Counted from the first letter of the stretch, positions 18,502 through 27,994 are shown. The stretch: DNA of 64,000 nt from an uncultured Oscillospiraceae bacterium (GCA_944385675.1 CALWYD010000004.1:43204-107203); one strand, 5' to 3'. The notes: generated by a model from the letters alone, not told the origin. Program-made: numbers and translations.

Positions 18502-18764
18502 TGGGCTTCCTCCTCTGCACCGTCATCCTTTTCTCCGGACAGACGGTTGGATATGGTTTCAGGCTGCAGGGCGGACAAAACCAAGTGGTCATTGTCCATG
18601 ACGATGACCGACTTTGTCCGCCTGCCGTAAGTGGCATCGATGAGTACGCCCCGGTCCCGCGCCTCCTGTACCATACGTTTAATGGGAGCGGAGTCCGGGC
18701 TAACAATAGCGACAAGCCGTCCGGCGGAAACCAAGTTGCCGAAGCCGATGTTAATAAGCCTCAC
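18492..18764 (-). CDS. remA: RemA-family DNA-binding regulator (DUF370)
   Basis: Small DNA-binding protein that in B. subtilis activates biofilm matrix and osmoprotection genes. The characteristic segments [21 protein letters not shown] and [11 protein letters not shown] are all present. It begins with GTG at 18764 after AAGGGGGG, 9 bp from the yicC stop. The C-terminal tail after GRRTKS is a little longer than in B. subtilis. The position between yicC and gmk is conserved in Firmicutes. Confidence 0.92.
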   Translation of the reverse strand: MRLINIGFGNLVSAGRLVAIVSPDSAPIKRMVQEARDRGVLIDATYGRRTKSVIVMDNDHLVLSALQPETISNRLSGEKDDGAEEEAQWQ

Positions 18765-18776
18765 TGGGCGCCCCCC

Positions 18777-19655
18777 TTACTCGATGTTCTGCACCTGTTC
18801 CCGGATCTTTTCAATCTCCGCTTTTATGTCCACCACCTGGCGGGCAATCTCAATGTCACTGCACTTGGACCCAATGGTGTTGGCCTCCCGGTTGAACTCT
18901 TGGATCAAAAAGTCCAGCTTTCGTCCAGTAGCCCCTCCCTTGGAGAGCATCTCCCGCAGTTGGGAAATATGGCTGCGCAGACGCACTGTCTCTTCATCTA
19001 CTGCCACCTTATCAGCAAAGATTGCCGCCTCGGTTAAAATACGGGCAGGATCGATTTGAGTGTTGGCCAGCACTTCATTCATGCGGGCCTCCAGTCGGGC
19101 ACGGTATTCTGACACGGTCTGAGGGGACCGCTCTTCCACCAAAGTCACTTTCTCTTCAATGACATCTGCCCGGGACAGAATATCCTCCCGCAGCCGTTCA
19201 CCCTCCCGCGTGCGCATCTGGTCAAAATCTGCCAAAGCCCGGTCCAGCACCCGGCAAATATCCTGGGCCATCTCCTCCACATCTTCCTCAGTCTTCTCTG
19301 CCAGAAGTACTTCCGGGAACCTGGAGAGCAGAGATACGGAAATCTCTCCGCTCAGACTATAGCGCTTAGAGAGTTCCTGCAGGGCGGCATAGTAGCCATC
19401 AGCCACTGGCTGATTTACAGAAACCTGTACCTTATCCGCCCCGGTGCTGTCCAATGTAACAAAGACGTCCACCTTTCCCCGGGAAATACTAGCCTGTACC
19501 CGGGATTTTATCCCATCCTCTGCAAACAGATACAGCCGGGGAATCCTGACATTACAGTCCAGGTAACGGTTATTGACTGACCGCAGCTCCACAGTAATGG
19601 AACAACCCTTCACAGTCTCCTCTGCCCGACCGTAGCCGGTCATACTCTTGACCAA
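18777..19655 (-). CDS. yicC: YicC/YloC-family endoribonuclease
   Basis: About 292 residues with the family N-terminus VKSMTGYGRAE, SVNNRYLDCNVRIP, and the C-terminal DUF1732 region (EANTIGSKCSDIEIARQVVDIKAEIEKIREQVQNIE). E. coli YicC is an endoribonuclease that targets a small RNA. I chose the TTG at 19655 because it stands 10 bp after GAGGAG and aligns with the conserved MI(K/R)SMTG start; a GTG at 19664 is almost on top of the SD. Confidence 0.92.
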   Translation of the reverse strand: MVKSMTGYGRAEETVKGCSITVELRSVNNRYLDCNVRIPRLYLFAEDGIKSRVQASISRGKVDVFVTLDSTGADKVQVSVNQPVADGYYAALQELSKRYSLSGEISVSLLSRFPEVLLAEKTEEDVEEMAQDICRVLDRALADFDQMRTREGERLREDILSRADVIEEKVTLVEERSPQTVSEYRARLEARMNEVLANTQIDPARILTEAAIFADKVAVDEETVRLRSHISQLREMLSKGGATGRKLDFLIQEFNREANTIGSKCSDIEIARQVVDIKAEIEKIREQVQNIE

Positions 19656-19691
19656 GACAGTCACACTCCTCTTGTCTTGTAAATTACCCTC

Positions 19692-20222
19692 TCAACGCCG
19701 CCTGCCCGACCAGATTCTGACCCGGAGCAGAGCAATGAGCTTGGACAGGCCTACATCATAGACCACAAATACCAGGTTGCCTACGGCATAAAGCAATAAG
19801 CTGTTTTCCCCCAACCAGTGGGGCGGGTCAGGCAAAAACAGACCTTGCAGCAAAAACCAGAATAGGGTCAGCACCCCATTGAAAAACACAAGTTTCAGCA
19901 CCCACTCTGCACTCCTGCGGCGCAGAGACTCAATTCGGCCTTTTACCACCGGATAAAGGCCCAGAAAGGCCAGGTAGAGCAAAGCTACTCCCTTGTCCGG
20001 CAGCAGAATCAGTCCCAGAATCCCCCCTGCCGCCCAGCACAGATATCCGGCTGCCCGTCCCGCAGCCAGCACGCCGGCCATAGGAAATAGGCCAGCCGCC
20101 GCTGCTAACCCCAGCCGTCCGGAAGGGACCACGCAGGCCAACCATAAAACCGCCAAGCTCCCGGCAGCCAGTACGCCCCCCAGAGCAACCCCGCCACTTG
20201 GAGTGGAAAACCGACCGGGCAT
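19692..20222 (-). CDS. Unrecognised polytopic membrane protein
   Basis: 176 residues with about five hydrophobic segments (roughly 10-35, 38-58, 60-95, 108-125, 138-158) and a basic C-terminus (RVRIWSGRRR). I do not recognise a family. The ATG touches the stop of the J-domain gene (TGAATG), so it is translated after that gene. It is very glycine, alanine and leucine rich. Possible roles are a small transporter or membrane partner of the J-domain protein, but nothing in the sequence decides. Confidence 0.75.
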   Translation of the reverse strand: MPGRFSTPSGGVALGGVLAAGSLAVLWLACVVPSGRLGLAAAAGLFPMAGVLAAGRAAGYLCWAAGGILGLILLPDKGVALLYLAFLGLYPVVKGRIESLRRRSAEWVLKLVFFNGVLTLFWFLLQGLFLPDPPHWLGENSLLLYAVGNLVFVVYDVGLSKLIALLRVRIWSGRRR

Positions 20223-20813
20223 TCAGCAGCGCCCCCCTCCGCACAGGCAGTTGAGACACAACAGGGTGGTACAACAATCCATACTGTCCATGGTATTGGT
20301 ATACCCGTAAGGACGGTATCCGCCCGCCCTCTGCTGCATCATGGCATAGGCCTGGCGGTATTCCATATTACCGGGATCCATTTGCACCGCCCTGGCATAA
20401 TTCTGAGTAGCCTCGTCCAGCCAGCCCCTGCTGTAAGCAATGCTGCCCGACAGGAAATACCACTCCCCGTCCCGCTGGGGCACCTCATTCAAAAGCCGCT
20501 CCGCTGTACCCAGATCGCCGGCATTTATCATACTGCGTACCCGGGCATAGGTAGGATTGCGCGAGGCAGAGGAGTAGCTTCCCTGTCCTCCGGAATAGCC
20601 CGTGGAGGACTGGTAGCTTCCCCCGGAGCGCTGCTTGGTAATGGCCTCGTAGGCCTCGTTGATCTCTTTCATTTTCTCCTCGGCCAAATCTGCCAGAGGA
20701 TTATTTTGATAATTGTCCGGATGGTACTTCCTCGCCAGCTCCCGGTAAGCTTTTTTAATCTCCTCATCGCTGGCGTTTTGGCTGACGCCAAGGACACTGT
20801 ATGGGTCTCTCAT
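20223..20813 (-). CDS. J-domain protein with cysteine-rich tail
   Basis: 196 residues. Residues 1-65 form a J domain ([24 protein letters not shown] in ARKYHPDN), which stimulates DnaK ATPase. A serine/glycine linker follows, then a helical TPR-like section (about 85-165) and a hydrophobic cysteine-rich end [17 protein letters not shown]. It lacks the zinc-finger and peptide domains of true DnaJ, so it is a specialised co-chaperone. It overlaps the DUF5685 gene by 4 bp, implying a shared task. The terminal cysteines could bind metal or a lipid; this is not established. Confidence 0.88.
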   Translation of the reverse strand: MRDPYSVLGVSQNASDEEIKKAYRELARKYHPDNYQNNPLADLAEEKMKEINEAYEAITKQRSGGSYQSSTGYSGGQGSYSSASRNPTYARVRSMINAGDLGTAERLLNEVPQRDGEWYFLSGSIAYSRGWLDEATQNYARAVQMDPGNMEYRQAYAMMQQRAGGYRPYGYTNTMDSMDCCTTLLCLNCLCGGGRC

Positions 20814-21676
20814 TCTCGGTTACTCCATATCTTTTGTTTTTTAATCTGGATCCAGCTTCCGTCAAAAACCGCCCGCTGTACCAGAGGCAACCCCAAATAT
20901 ATAATATTTTCCAGCAGCGCTGCCCGACATCCAAACTCTCCCAATTGAAAGGCTGCCCCCACCAGTTCCAGGGAATGGCTCAGGGTATTCTCAAATTCCT
21001 GCCCGCCCCCCTGGGAACCGTAGCGCAGGATCAGAGGATTATACCGTCCCCTTTGGATGTCCTCCTGCAAATCGTCCCTGGCATCCAACAGATAAATCCA
21101 CCGCCCCAGGTGGTAAAGCATCTGGGACAAAACCCGTCCCAACGTTCCCTCCTCCGGAGCTGCGGCCTGCAAAATTCTGGCAAAGGTATCTGCTGTACGG
21201 TCGATGGAAGCACATTTTTCCCGCTCCAGTCTGTTTAGTTCCCCCAGACAGATCCGAACCGTCCTATCAAACTCCGGGCGCAGGCGTGCAGCCTTTCTAT
21301 AGGAGGGGCGGAGCACTGTGGACAGCATTCGGGCGGGCAGTCCTTTCCAAACTCCTTCATCCCCCACTGTATCTCTCAACTTCCACCAGGCCAATATAAT
21401 GCTCTCGTCCGCCGCCAATTCCAGCGCAGGACTATTGGGACACATAGGTTTATGAATCAATGGATTGGCATGGCACCTGCCTGAGCATGGGGTAAAGGAG
21501 GGCTCTGCAGGCCACAGCAAAAGGGCCAAAAAGGTAAAATCGAAATTGAGCAGCATGGGGGCTATCGGCCCATACCGGTGACGCAGGCAACGGCACAGGC
21601 CGCAATAGGTGGCCCGATATAAATCGAAATCCCGACACTTCAGCTCCGGGCGGACGGGCCGTACATATCCAAACAC
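20810..21676 (-). CDS. DUF5685 family protein
   Basis: 288 residues starting at GTG 21676 after GAGGGGG. The N-terminus ([35 protein letters not shown]) with its cysteine cluster, further cysteines near 65-80 and mostly helical remainder are typical of DUF5685. No enzymatic motif is obvious and the family function is not known to me. Coupling with a J-domain protein suggests a folding or metal-dependent role. The cysteine pairs may bind a metal. Confidence 0.8.
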   Translation of the reverse strand: MFGYVRPVRPELKCRDFDLYRATYCGLCRCLRHRYGPIAPMLLNFDFTFLALLLWPAEPSFTPCSGRCHANPLIHKPMCPNSPALELAADESIILAWWKLRDTVGDEGVWKGLPARMLSTVLRPSYRKAARLRPEFDRTVRICLGELNRLEREKCASIDRTADTFARILQAAAPEEGTLGRVLSQMLYHLGRWIYLLDARDDLQEDIQRGRYNPLILRYGSQGGGQEFENTLSHSLELVGAAFQLGEFGCRAALLENIIYLGLPLVQRAVFDGSWIQIKKQKIWSNRE

Positions 21677-21687
21677 CTTCTGCCCCC

Positions 21688-22110
21688 TCAGCGCAGGCGC
21701 TTTAAAATATCAAATTCCGGGGCCCCGCTGTTCAGGATTGCACGATTTATTAAGATTGCCGGCACAAAGCCCACAACCAGTCCCGCTGCTGCGGTTAACA
21801 AAGCCATCCCCTCTCCCAGCCTCAGCAGGGACTGGCCGGCGAGATAACCTGCCGCCAGCCCCACACAGGGCAGCAGAAACACTGCCGCCGAAATACTGAT
21901 AGCATGCCGTGAAGCAGGCTCCACTTCCACAAAATCCCCGGGCTGAGCGCCAATAGAATTACTGGCCAGGGCCAAGATCTCTTCTTTTGGCTTCTGACTG
22001 CACCCCTGGCAAGCCCCATCACAGTGCAAACCGCACTCCATCTGGCGCAGGAGAGATACCTCAGCCACATCCTGCCGGACAAGCCGCTTTACAATTGCAT
22101 TCTGAACCAT
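21688..22110 (-). CDS. RseC/MucC-like membrane protein
   Basis: 140 residues from ATG 22110 (MVQNAIVKR). A cysteine motif (CGLHCDGACQGC) near residues 24-35 precedes a beta-rich part and two transmembrane helices, the SoxR-reducing system RseC family layout. In proteobacteria RseC is tied to electron transfer; in clostridia it often stands near redox genes, but none is adjacent here. The longer frame to 22137 has no SD. Confidence 0.82.
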   Translation of the reverse strand: MVQNAIVKRLVRQDVAEVSLLRQMECGLHCDGACQGCSQKPKEEILALASNSIGAQPGDFVEVEPASRHAISISAAVFLLPCVGLAAGYLAGQSLLRLGEGMALLTAAAGLVVGFVPAILINRAILNSGAPEFDILKRLR

Positions 22111-22138
22111 ATTCTCCCCACGCCTCCAAGCGGGCATA

Positions 22139-23374
22139 TCACTTGCTTACGTTTACAATCACGGTGTACTCTCCCACCACACCAACAGTGGCAGAATCCA
22201 CATACACCTTTGCCGGCACCGGATATGTGCCCACCGATGCGATATCTGACAGATCAGCCACAATACGCACCTGACTCGCGTCCACAGCGGCCAAATCCTC
22301 TTCTGTGCCCCGCAGCAGAACGGACTTGGCCTGAGTTGCAAGGGTAACCGTATACCCCTCCGGCGCAGGGCTGGTTGTGATATTAACCACATCCACACTC
22401 CGTGTGGAAAGTCCAGTGATAGTTACAGTCACGGTAGCTGAGGTAATGCCACTAACATTCTCCAGTCTGGGATCCAGGGCAATAGACATGGTCAGTGTAC
22501 TGGTATTGACGATTGTGGACAAATCCACACTGCCCAGGGAGATCTCCGTAAGATTTTCCAGATCCTCCTCCGCACCCGACACTGTAATCGTCTTGGGATC
22601 AATGTCTATTTTTACATTTTCCGCAGCGGCGCCACCGCCCTCGGTCACATTGACAGTGAGCTCGACCTCCTTCACCACCACGACAGGCAAAACCACATAG
22701 ACGGACTGGGTATCCAACGTCACCTCCAGGTCGGTCAGCTCCTCTCCGTCCTTATCCAGCAAGGTAAGCGGCAAGTCGCCGGTAAAGCGCTGATCCAAAT
22801 TTTCTTCTTCCAGAATTGCCACTACTTTCGATACCTGACTGACCTGGTCTATGGCTCCGCTGACTACCACAGTCTCCGGGCTTATCACCGCAGTACCAGC
22901 CTGATAGCCCTCAGCCACTGCACCACGGAGCTTAAATTCCACTTCAAAGGTCTGAGTATAGAGCTTATCTACCGTCACGGTAATTGACTGAGGATCCTGC
23001 TCCAGTACCACTACGTTATTGTTGTCTACATTCACTCCCACAGGATAGCTAATGGTATAGGTCAGTTTGTTCTCTCCCTCTTCACACCGGGAGACATCTA
23101 CCACCACTGAAATATCCTTCCGGTTTCGCAGAAGAGCTTCCCGCACACTGACCGGCGCTTGAATATACAGATCCACTGTGTCATGGGACAACTCAGATAC
23201 GGTCAGCCCCTGTCGGGTGAGTATATTGCTATTGGATACCACCACTGGTATACCGCGAAACCAGGTAGGCTGAGAGGGATCCTGCTCTGCCCGTACATAG
23301 TACCAAAATATGAACGCTAACAGGATGGACAGCAGAATATAGGCCCACTTACTCTCTCGCAGGCGTTGTATCAC
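22139..23374 (-). CDS. cdaR: CdaR-like regulator of diadenylate cyclase (YbbR repeats)
   Basis: 411 residues with one N-terminal transmembrane helix (WAYILLSILLAFIFWYYV) and an extracellular series of YbbR repeats, seen as repeated ITVSG/VVVSG units. CdaR binds the membrane domain of CdaA and modulates c-di-AMP synthesis. It starts with GTG at 23374 overlapping the cdaA stop by 4 bp. GlmM, often third in this operon, is not downstream here. Confidence 0.93.
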   Translation of the reverse strand: MIQRLRESKWAYILLSILLAFIFWYYVRAEQDPSQPTWFRGIPVVVSNSNILTRQGLTVSELSHDTVDLYIQAPVSVREALLRNRKDISVVVDVSRCEEGENKLTYTISYPVGVNVDNNNVVVLEQDPQSITVTVDKLYTQTFEVEFKLRGAVAEGYQAGTAVISPETVVVSGAIDQVSQVSKVVAILEEENLDQRFTGDLPLTLLDKDGEELTDLEVTLDTQSVYVVLPVVVVKEVELTVNVTEGGGAAAENVKIDIDPKTITVSGAEEDLENLTEISLGSVDLSTIVNTSTLTMSIALDPRLENVSGITSATVTVTITGLSTRSVDVVNITTSPAPEGYTVTLATQAKSVLLRGTEEDLAAVDASQVRIVADLSDIASVGTYPVPAKVYVDSATVGVVGEYTVIVNVSK

Positions 23375-24252
23375 AGACGGTCACCTTCCTTCCTGCCACG
23401 ATCCAGAAGTTGGCTAATCAGGGGAATCTGTGTTCCCTTTTTTTCCGCCTCCTTGGTATCGTTGAGCAGCTCGTTGCGCAGAAGGCGCTCTAACGTCTCC
23501 GGAGCCAGGTGCCGTTTGAGCATGCCGCCCACGGCCGCAGAGATAGAGCCCGTCTCCTCAGAAACGATGACCACCACCGCATCTGAGTGCTCGCTCATCC
23601 CAATACCGGCCCGGTGGCGCATACCCAAATCCCGGCTCAGGTTCACGTTGCCCGAAAGAGGAAGCATACATCCCGCTCCAACAATGCGCCCCTCCCGAAC
23701 AATGACGGCGCCGTCGTGGAGGGGGGCCTTATTCCAGAAAATATTCTTCAGCAGTTCACTGGACACCGCACAATCCAGTGTCGTACCCGTTTTAATCACG
23801 TCATCCAGCAAATTCTGTCGCTCAAACACCATCAAAGCCCCCACCTTATCCCGGGACATATCGGCGTAGGCCGCTGTGGTTTGGGCAATGGCAAATTCCA
23901 GATCCATAGGGGTGGATCTGCCGGAGGAGAACACCAGACCCAAACGGCTGCTGCCCACCCGTTCTAGAAAACGCCGAATTTCCGGCTGGAAAAGCACAAT
24001 GATAACCACAACGCCCCACTCTACCAGTTTGCCCAATAAGAAACTGGTGGCAATCAGCTCCATTTGAGAAAACAGGGCCATGGCGCAAAGCAAAATCAAA
24101 ATGCCCCACAAAACACGGCCTGAACTGGTTTTCCGGAGAATCCAAAGTACTTTATATATCACAAAGGAAAGAATGGCGATGTCCAGTAGGTCTGCCAGCC
24201 TCAAACTGATGGGCAGCGTGGTCTGCAAAAAAGTCTGAGCCGCCTCCAGCAA
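23371..24252 (-). CDS. cdaA: Diadenylate cyclase CdaA
   Basis: Makes c-di-AMP from two ATP. Three N-terminal membrane helices (about 10-85) precede the DAC domain with its DGA motif (HDGAVIV) and RHR motif (MRHRAGIGMSE). The likely start is TTG at 24252, 8 bp after AAAGGAG; a GTG at 24261 overlaps the SD. c-di-AMP would control potassium and osmolyte balance, cell wall and sporulation in this type of cell. Confidence 0.95.
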   Translation of the reverse strand: MLEAAQTFLQTTLPISLRLADLLDIAILSFVIYKVLWILRKTSSGRVLWGILILLCAMALFSQMELIATSFLLGKLVEWGVVVIIVLFQPEIRRFLERVGSSRLGLVFSSGRSTPMDLEFAIAQTTAAYADMSRDKVGALMVFERQNLLDDVIKTGTTLDCAVSSELLKNIFWNKAPLHDGAVIVREGRIVGAGCMLPLSGNVNLSRDLGMRHRAGIGMSEHSDAVVVIVSEETGSISAAVGGMLKRHLAPETLERLLRNELLNDTKEAEKKGTQIPLISQLLDRGRKEGDRL

Positions 24253-24446
24253 GAATACCACTCCTTTCCCAGGACTAAACCCGCCCTGGACACAATTTAC
24301 CTATTTTGTTATTATACGATATTCCATCCTGGATGGCAACACGAAAGGCCTGCTTCCTGATGAAAATTTCATGAAATTTTCGTCCTATTTTTGTGCTTGA
24401 CGGCAAGATCCCCCGGCAATCGCCTCCTCTTTGGTGGCAAGAACAG

Positions 24447-24476
24447 GCGCCGCCGGACTATGAAGTCCGGCGGCGC
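24447..24476. terminator. Strong GC hairpin downstream of the cysteine desulfurase
   Basis: Perfect 13-bp stem GCGCCGCCGGACT/AGTCCGGCGGCGC with a 4-nt loop, 15 bp after the desulfurase stop codon. On the minus strand no clear T-run follows; on the plus strand TGTCTGCTGTTTTC follows. It may end or stabilise the desulfurase mRNA. Confidence 0.5.
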
Positions 24477-24491
24477 TGTCTGCTGTTTTCT

Positions 24492-25613
24492 TTAGATTAC
24501 CGCTCCCATTGCAGCAATTGCCCGAAGTATTTCCTCCCCTGTATTAAAAGCGGAGACACTGGCTCGAACTGTTCCCGTATCCAGAGTCCCCGCCGTCTGG
24601 TGAGCCAGAGGAGCACAATGCAGCCCCGCCCGCAGAGCAATTCCTCTGTCCCCCAGCTGCTCGCCCAACTCCTCGCAGTCTCTTCCAGCGACACGGAAGG
24701 AAAGCACCCCTGTTTGATATTCCGGCCGGGGTGAGAGGAACACCTCAAAGCCTGGCAGCTTCTGCAGTCCCACACCCAACCGACGGATGAGCCGGCGCTC
24801 ATGAGCCTCTATCGTTCCCAGTCCCACCCGGCGCACATAGCGCAGACCTTCCAGCAGTCCAGCGGCGCCCGGGATATTGTGGGTACCCGCTTCCAGGCGG
24901 TCCGGCAGAAATTCAGGCATTACTTGCTGAAGGGACTGGCTTCCCGTTCCACCCTGCAGCAGCGGCTCTGCTGAAGCAGCACACAGCAAAAGACCGGTTC
25001 CCTGAGGCCCATAGAGCCCCTTGTGGCCGGGCATAGCCACAAAGGCCGCCCCCAAGTTCTGAAAATCCAGATCCAAGCAACCGGCTGACTGGGAAGCATC
25101 TACAATGAGTGGGACATCATGTTCCCTACACAGTTGAGCAATCTCCCGGATGGGGAGAATATATCCAAAGACATTGGAGACGTGGGTACACACTGCCACG
25201 TCTGCTCCGTCCCCCTCCAAAATTTCTCGGAAGGCCGCCAGAGTCTGCTCCGGATGAAACAGCTCCCCTGCTGCCGTATGAATTTTTACGTCTGGAATTC
25301 CATGAAGCGGGCGGGTAACTGCATTGTGTTCATAGCCAGAGATGACCACCCGACTGCCTGGCTTGACCAAGGTGTGAATGGCAATATTTAGTCCATGGGT
25401 GGCATTGAATGTGAGGACTATCTGCTCCGGGGAGGGCACATGGAACAATGCAGCCGCCTCCTCCCGGCAGGCATAGGCCGTTCGCGCCGCCATCATGGCA
25501 GGTCGGTGCCCTCCTCTGCCGGGGCTGGCCATGTGGGTTACCGCCCGGGCTGCTGCACGGGCCACTGCTGGCGGCTTTTGCAGGGTAGTGGCGGCGCTGT
25601 CCAGATAGATCAC
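24492..25613 (-). CDS. Cysteine desulfurase-like class V aminotransferase
   Basis: About 373 residues. PLP-dependent enzyme that abstracts sulfur (or selenium) from cysteine (or selenocysteine). Visible: YLDSAATTLQKP at the N-terminus, NATHGLNIA, VDASQSAG, and the PLP lysine in AMPGHKGLYGPQGTG. The catalytic-loop cysteine is likely in ALRAGLHCAPLAHQ near residue 340, a group II (SufS/CsdA-like) context. It starts with GTG at 25613, overlapping the DUF3343 stop by 4 bp. The DUF3343 partner suggests delivery of S or Se to a small carrier rather than to IscU. Confidence 0.9.
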   Translation of the reverse strand: MIYLDSAATTLQKPPAVARAAARAVTHMASPGRGGHRPAMMAARTAYACREEAAALFHVPSPEQIVLTFNATHGLNIAIHTLVKPGSRVVISGYEHNAVTRPLHGIPDVKIHTAAGELFHPEQTLAAFREILEGDGADVAVCTHVSNVFGYILPIREIAQLCREHDVPLIVDASQSAGCLDLDFQNLGAAFVAMPGHKGLYGPQGTGLLLCAASAEPLLQGGTGSQSLQQVMPEFLPDRLEAGTHNIPGAAGLLEGLRYVRRVGLGTIEAHERRLIRRLGVGLQKLPGFEVFLSPRPEYQTGVLSFRVAGRDCEELGEQLGDRGIALRAGLHCAPLAHQTAGTLDTGTVRASVSAFNTGEEILRAIAAMGAVI

Positions 25614-25864
25614 AGCTCCACCTCCTGATAGCTCCCGTCGCCTGCGGTAATAAAAATACGTTTCGGAGGCAGCTGAACCCGCTGCAGTATCCGCAGAGCG
25701 TCGGGCAGATTTCGTTGAGAAATTTTCACGCTGTGACTGCACCCATCCCCCACTATACTCTTGGGGGAGCGCAGAATACGGGCCGTAATGCCCGCCCGCT
25801 CCAGGGCCGCGGCAGTTCGCTGGGCGTACGTGAGGGAGCGGCATATGATAAGATAATAGAGCAT
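25610..25864 (-). CDS. DUF3343 putative Se/S carrier-like protein
   Basis: 84 residues from ATG 25864 (MLYYLIICRSLTYAQRTAAAL) after AAAGGAAG. The N-terminus with C8 in an LIICRSLTYAQ context, the GDGCSHSVKI segment and the short length fit DUF3343, whose members occur beside cysteine desulfurases and YedF-like proteins. The conserved cysteine could carry a persulfide or selenide. Translation is coupled to the desulfurase by a GTGA overlap. Confidence 0.82.
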   Translation of the reverse strand: MLYYLIICRSLTYAQRTAAALERAGITARILRSPKSIVGDGCSHSVKISQRNLPDALRILQRVQLPPKRIFITAGDGSYQEVEL

Positions 25865-26070
25865 TGTATGCTTCCTTTCCCGCGGGACAGGCTGGCGCCA
25901 GCACTTTACCGCAGGCGTCCAGACCGGGGATCGTCTCCCTGTCATAGTGTATGCCGTCTCTTTCCTCTTCGTCCCTACTTCCGTCCCTGCAACGGGGTCG
26001 TCTCTTCAGCCTCTTTATCTATAAAGCTATTTTACTTGTCGCTTCTTTATATTGACTGCTCTATCATTCT

Positions 26071-26107
26071 CAAAAAAACGGAGACATCCTCAAAAAGATG
26101 CCTCCGT
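26071..26107 (-). terminator. Terminator of ispD-ispF
   Basis: Hairpin ACGGAGGCATC/GATGTCTCCGT with one mismatch and a TTTTTTT tail on the minus strand, about 45 bp after the ispF stop codon. Confidence 0.88.
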
Positions 26108-26153
26108 CCTCACTTGTATCTATTGTTGTCGGGTAACGCCTGGGCCCTCCTCT

Positions 26154-26636
26154 TCAAACAGTGGTACGCTGTTCCAAAAGGCACACCGCGTGGGCAGCAA
26201 TTCCTTCTCCTGCTCCTGTAAAGCCCAGCCCTTCCTCTGTGGTAGCTTTTACGTTGACCCGTTCCGGCTCCACCCCCATACGCACAGCTAGATTGTCCCG
26301 CATCTGGTCAAGGTAGGGGGCCAGTTTAGGTCGCTGGGCCAGGATAGTGGCGTCCACATTACCCACTCTCCATCCATTTTGCCGCAGAAGTACCATCACA
26401 TGGTCCAACAGCTTCAAGCTGTCCGCTCCCAAATAGGAGGGATCCTGGTCGGGGAAATGTCGGCCAATATCCCCTAACCCGGCCGCTCCAAGCAGAGCAT
26501 CCATTACCGCGTGTACCAGCACATCCGCGTCTGAGTGACCCAGTAGTCCCATCTGACTGGGCACTGTTACGCCCCCCAAAACCAACGGCCGATCCGATAC
26601 CAGTCTGTGTACGTCATACCCGTGTCCAATCCGCAT
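26154..26636 (-). CDS. ispF: 2-C-methyl-D-erythritol 2,4-cyclodiphosphate synthase
   Basis: MEP-pathway enzyme that cyclises CDP-ME-2-phosphate. 160 residues with [11 protein letters not shown] (metal-binding Asp and His), [20 protein letters not shown] and the C-terminal [11 protein letters not shown]. The ATG overlaps the ispD stop (TAATG), coupling two steps of isoprenoid synthesis. Confidence 0.97.
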   Translation of the reverse strand: MRIGHGYDVHRLVSDRPLVLGGVTVPSQMGLLGHSDADVLVHAVMDALLGAAGLGDIGRHFPDQDPSYLGADSLKLLDHVMVLLRQNGWRVGNVDATILAQRPKLAPYLDQMRDNLAVRMGVEPERVNVKATTEEGLGFTGAGEGIAAHAVCLLEQRTTV

Positions 26637-27373
26637 TACAGTTCCCCCCTTCCCCGTGCTTCTAAAATTGCTTCCCCCAACAGCAGATCGAAGGGGGTGG
26701 TAATTTTCAAATTTTCCCGGCTTCCCCGGGTCAGAGCTACTTTCATGCCCAGACGCTCTACCGCTGCACAGTCATCAGTGAGACTCTCTCCATCCTCCAA
26801 AGCCTTCTGCACCGCAGCTCGAATGAGGTCGGCCTGAAACACCTGCGGTGTCTGGATGGCCCGCAGGGCGGAGCGGTCCACTGTCTCCACCGCCATATCC
26901 CCCTCTGCCCGCTTCACTGTGTCAACAATAGGGATGGCAGGTGCCGCTGCTCCCGTCTCGCCAGCCCTGAGGATGGTTTGTTTGAGAATATCCAAAGTAA
27001 CCAGCGGCCGTGCTCCGTCGTGAATGGCAATCAGTTGGGTGTCCGGCCGTACCTCCTGCAAGCCGGACCGTACGGAATGGATCCGTTCCGCTCCACCCAC
27101 CACCACTTTGCTTACCTTATCCATTCCGTAATCCCGGCACATACGGCTCACTTCTACCAGCAGGTCCTCCCTGGTGACTACTACGATTTCTTGCACCAGG
27201 GGACAGTCCTGAAAGACACCCAAGGTATGTACCAATACCGGCAGCTCCCCTAAAGGGGCAAGGATCTTGTCAATCCCCTCCATCCGGCTGGCCATGCCCG
27301 CCGCTACGATGACCGCCGAGCACGCCGTCTCCCTCTTTTTTCTTTGCTGTAGGCGAGACAAGAGTCCTGCCAT
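26636..27373 (-). CDS. ispD: 2-C-methyl-D-erythritol 4-phosphate cytidylyltransferase
   Basis: Transfers CMP to MEP in isoprenoid synthesis. 245 residues; an N-terminal extension of about 20 residues precedes [13 protein letters not shown], the nucleotide-binding loop (the usual GxGxR is replaced by GMASRM). IHDGARPLV, and TPQVF near 180, are also present. ATG 27373 follows AAGGAGGG. It lies downstream of carD, a conserved arrangement in clostridia. Confidence 0.95.
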   Translation of the reverse strand: MAGLLSRLQQRKKRETACSAVIVAAGMASRMEGIDKILAPLGELPVLVHTLGVFQDCPLVQEIVVVTREDLLVEVSRMCRDYGMDKVSKVVVGGAERIHSVRSGLQEVRPDTQLIAIHDGARPLVTLDILKQTILRAGETGAAAPAIPIVDTVKRAEGDMAVETVDRSALRAIQTPQVFQADLIRAAVQKALEDGESLTDDCAAVERLGMKVALTRGSRENLKITTPFDLLLGEAILEARGRGEL

Positions 27374-27404
27374 ATTCCACCCTCCTTAAAAGAGCCTATT
27401 GCGC

Positions 27405-27449
27405 TTCAGGCTGCCAAAAAAGTCCCGGTGACTTCCTTGACAGCCTGAA
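27405..27449 (-). terminator. Long inverted repeat between carD and ispD
   Basis: TTCAGGCTG and CAGCCTGAA (9 bp, perfect) enclose an inner small stem AAGTC/GACTT followed by TTTTTTG on the minus strand. It may be a partial terminator or processing site between carD and ispD. Confidence 0.5.
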
Positions 27450-27514
27450 TTTTATTCTTTCTCAAGGGCAGACATTCCAACTGCCCAGTCGGTTTCAGCC
27501 AGAAAGAGAGAAGT

Positions 27515-27994
27515 TCAGGCCAAAGCAGTATCCAGCTCCTGCTCTGCCCCTTCATAGCTAATGCTTTTAGAGAGTACCAACTCAGAAATGAGAATCTGGC
27601 GGGCAGAGTGGAGCATCTTCCGTTCTCCGGTAGACAGACCCCGACTGGCTTCCCGCTGGGTCAGCCCCTTGACTACCCAAGCTACCTTCAGCAGATCACC
27701 GCTTTTTAACCGTTCCATATTCTCCCGGTAACGGTGGTTCCAGTTTGCCGTCATCTCTACCCGGATCTGGGGAATGGATGCCAAAAGCTGATCGGCCTGC
27801 TCACGGTTAACTACAGGGCGCACCCCAATTGCCTCGCTGTTCTCCGTAGGGATCATGACCACCATGGAGCGCTCCGGCAGCTTCATAATATAATAATCTC
27901 GGGTGACCCCACCCACTTTTTGCCGCACCACACTCTCCAAAATGCCTGCCCCGTACATGGGATGAACCACCTTGTCGCCAATCTGAAAGGACAT
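27515..27994 (-). CDS. carD: CarD-family RNA polymerase-binding regulator
   Basis: 159 residues. N-terminal CarD/TRCF RNA polymerase-interacting domain (FQIGDKVVHPMYGAGILESV) and a helical C-terminal DNA-contacting domain. CarD proteins bind the beta subunit and alter open-complex stability, often at rRNA promoters. It has an SD (GGGAGG, 6 bp) and its own good promoter. It heads the carD-ispD-ispF group. Confidence 0.93.
   Translation of the reverse strand: MSFQIGDKVVHPMYGAGILESVVRQKVGGVTRDYYIMKLPERSMVVMIPTENSEAIGVRPVVNREQADQLLASIPQIRVEMTANWNHRYRENMERLKSGDLLKVAWVVKGLTQREASRGLSTGERKMLHSARQILISELVLSKSISYEGAEQELDTALA

Noticed and set aside
24447-24476. Reading the hairpin as an insertion sequence end
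   Set aside because: No transposase, no paired repeat or target duplication; it directly follows a stop codon and fits a terminator or 3' stabiliser.
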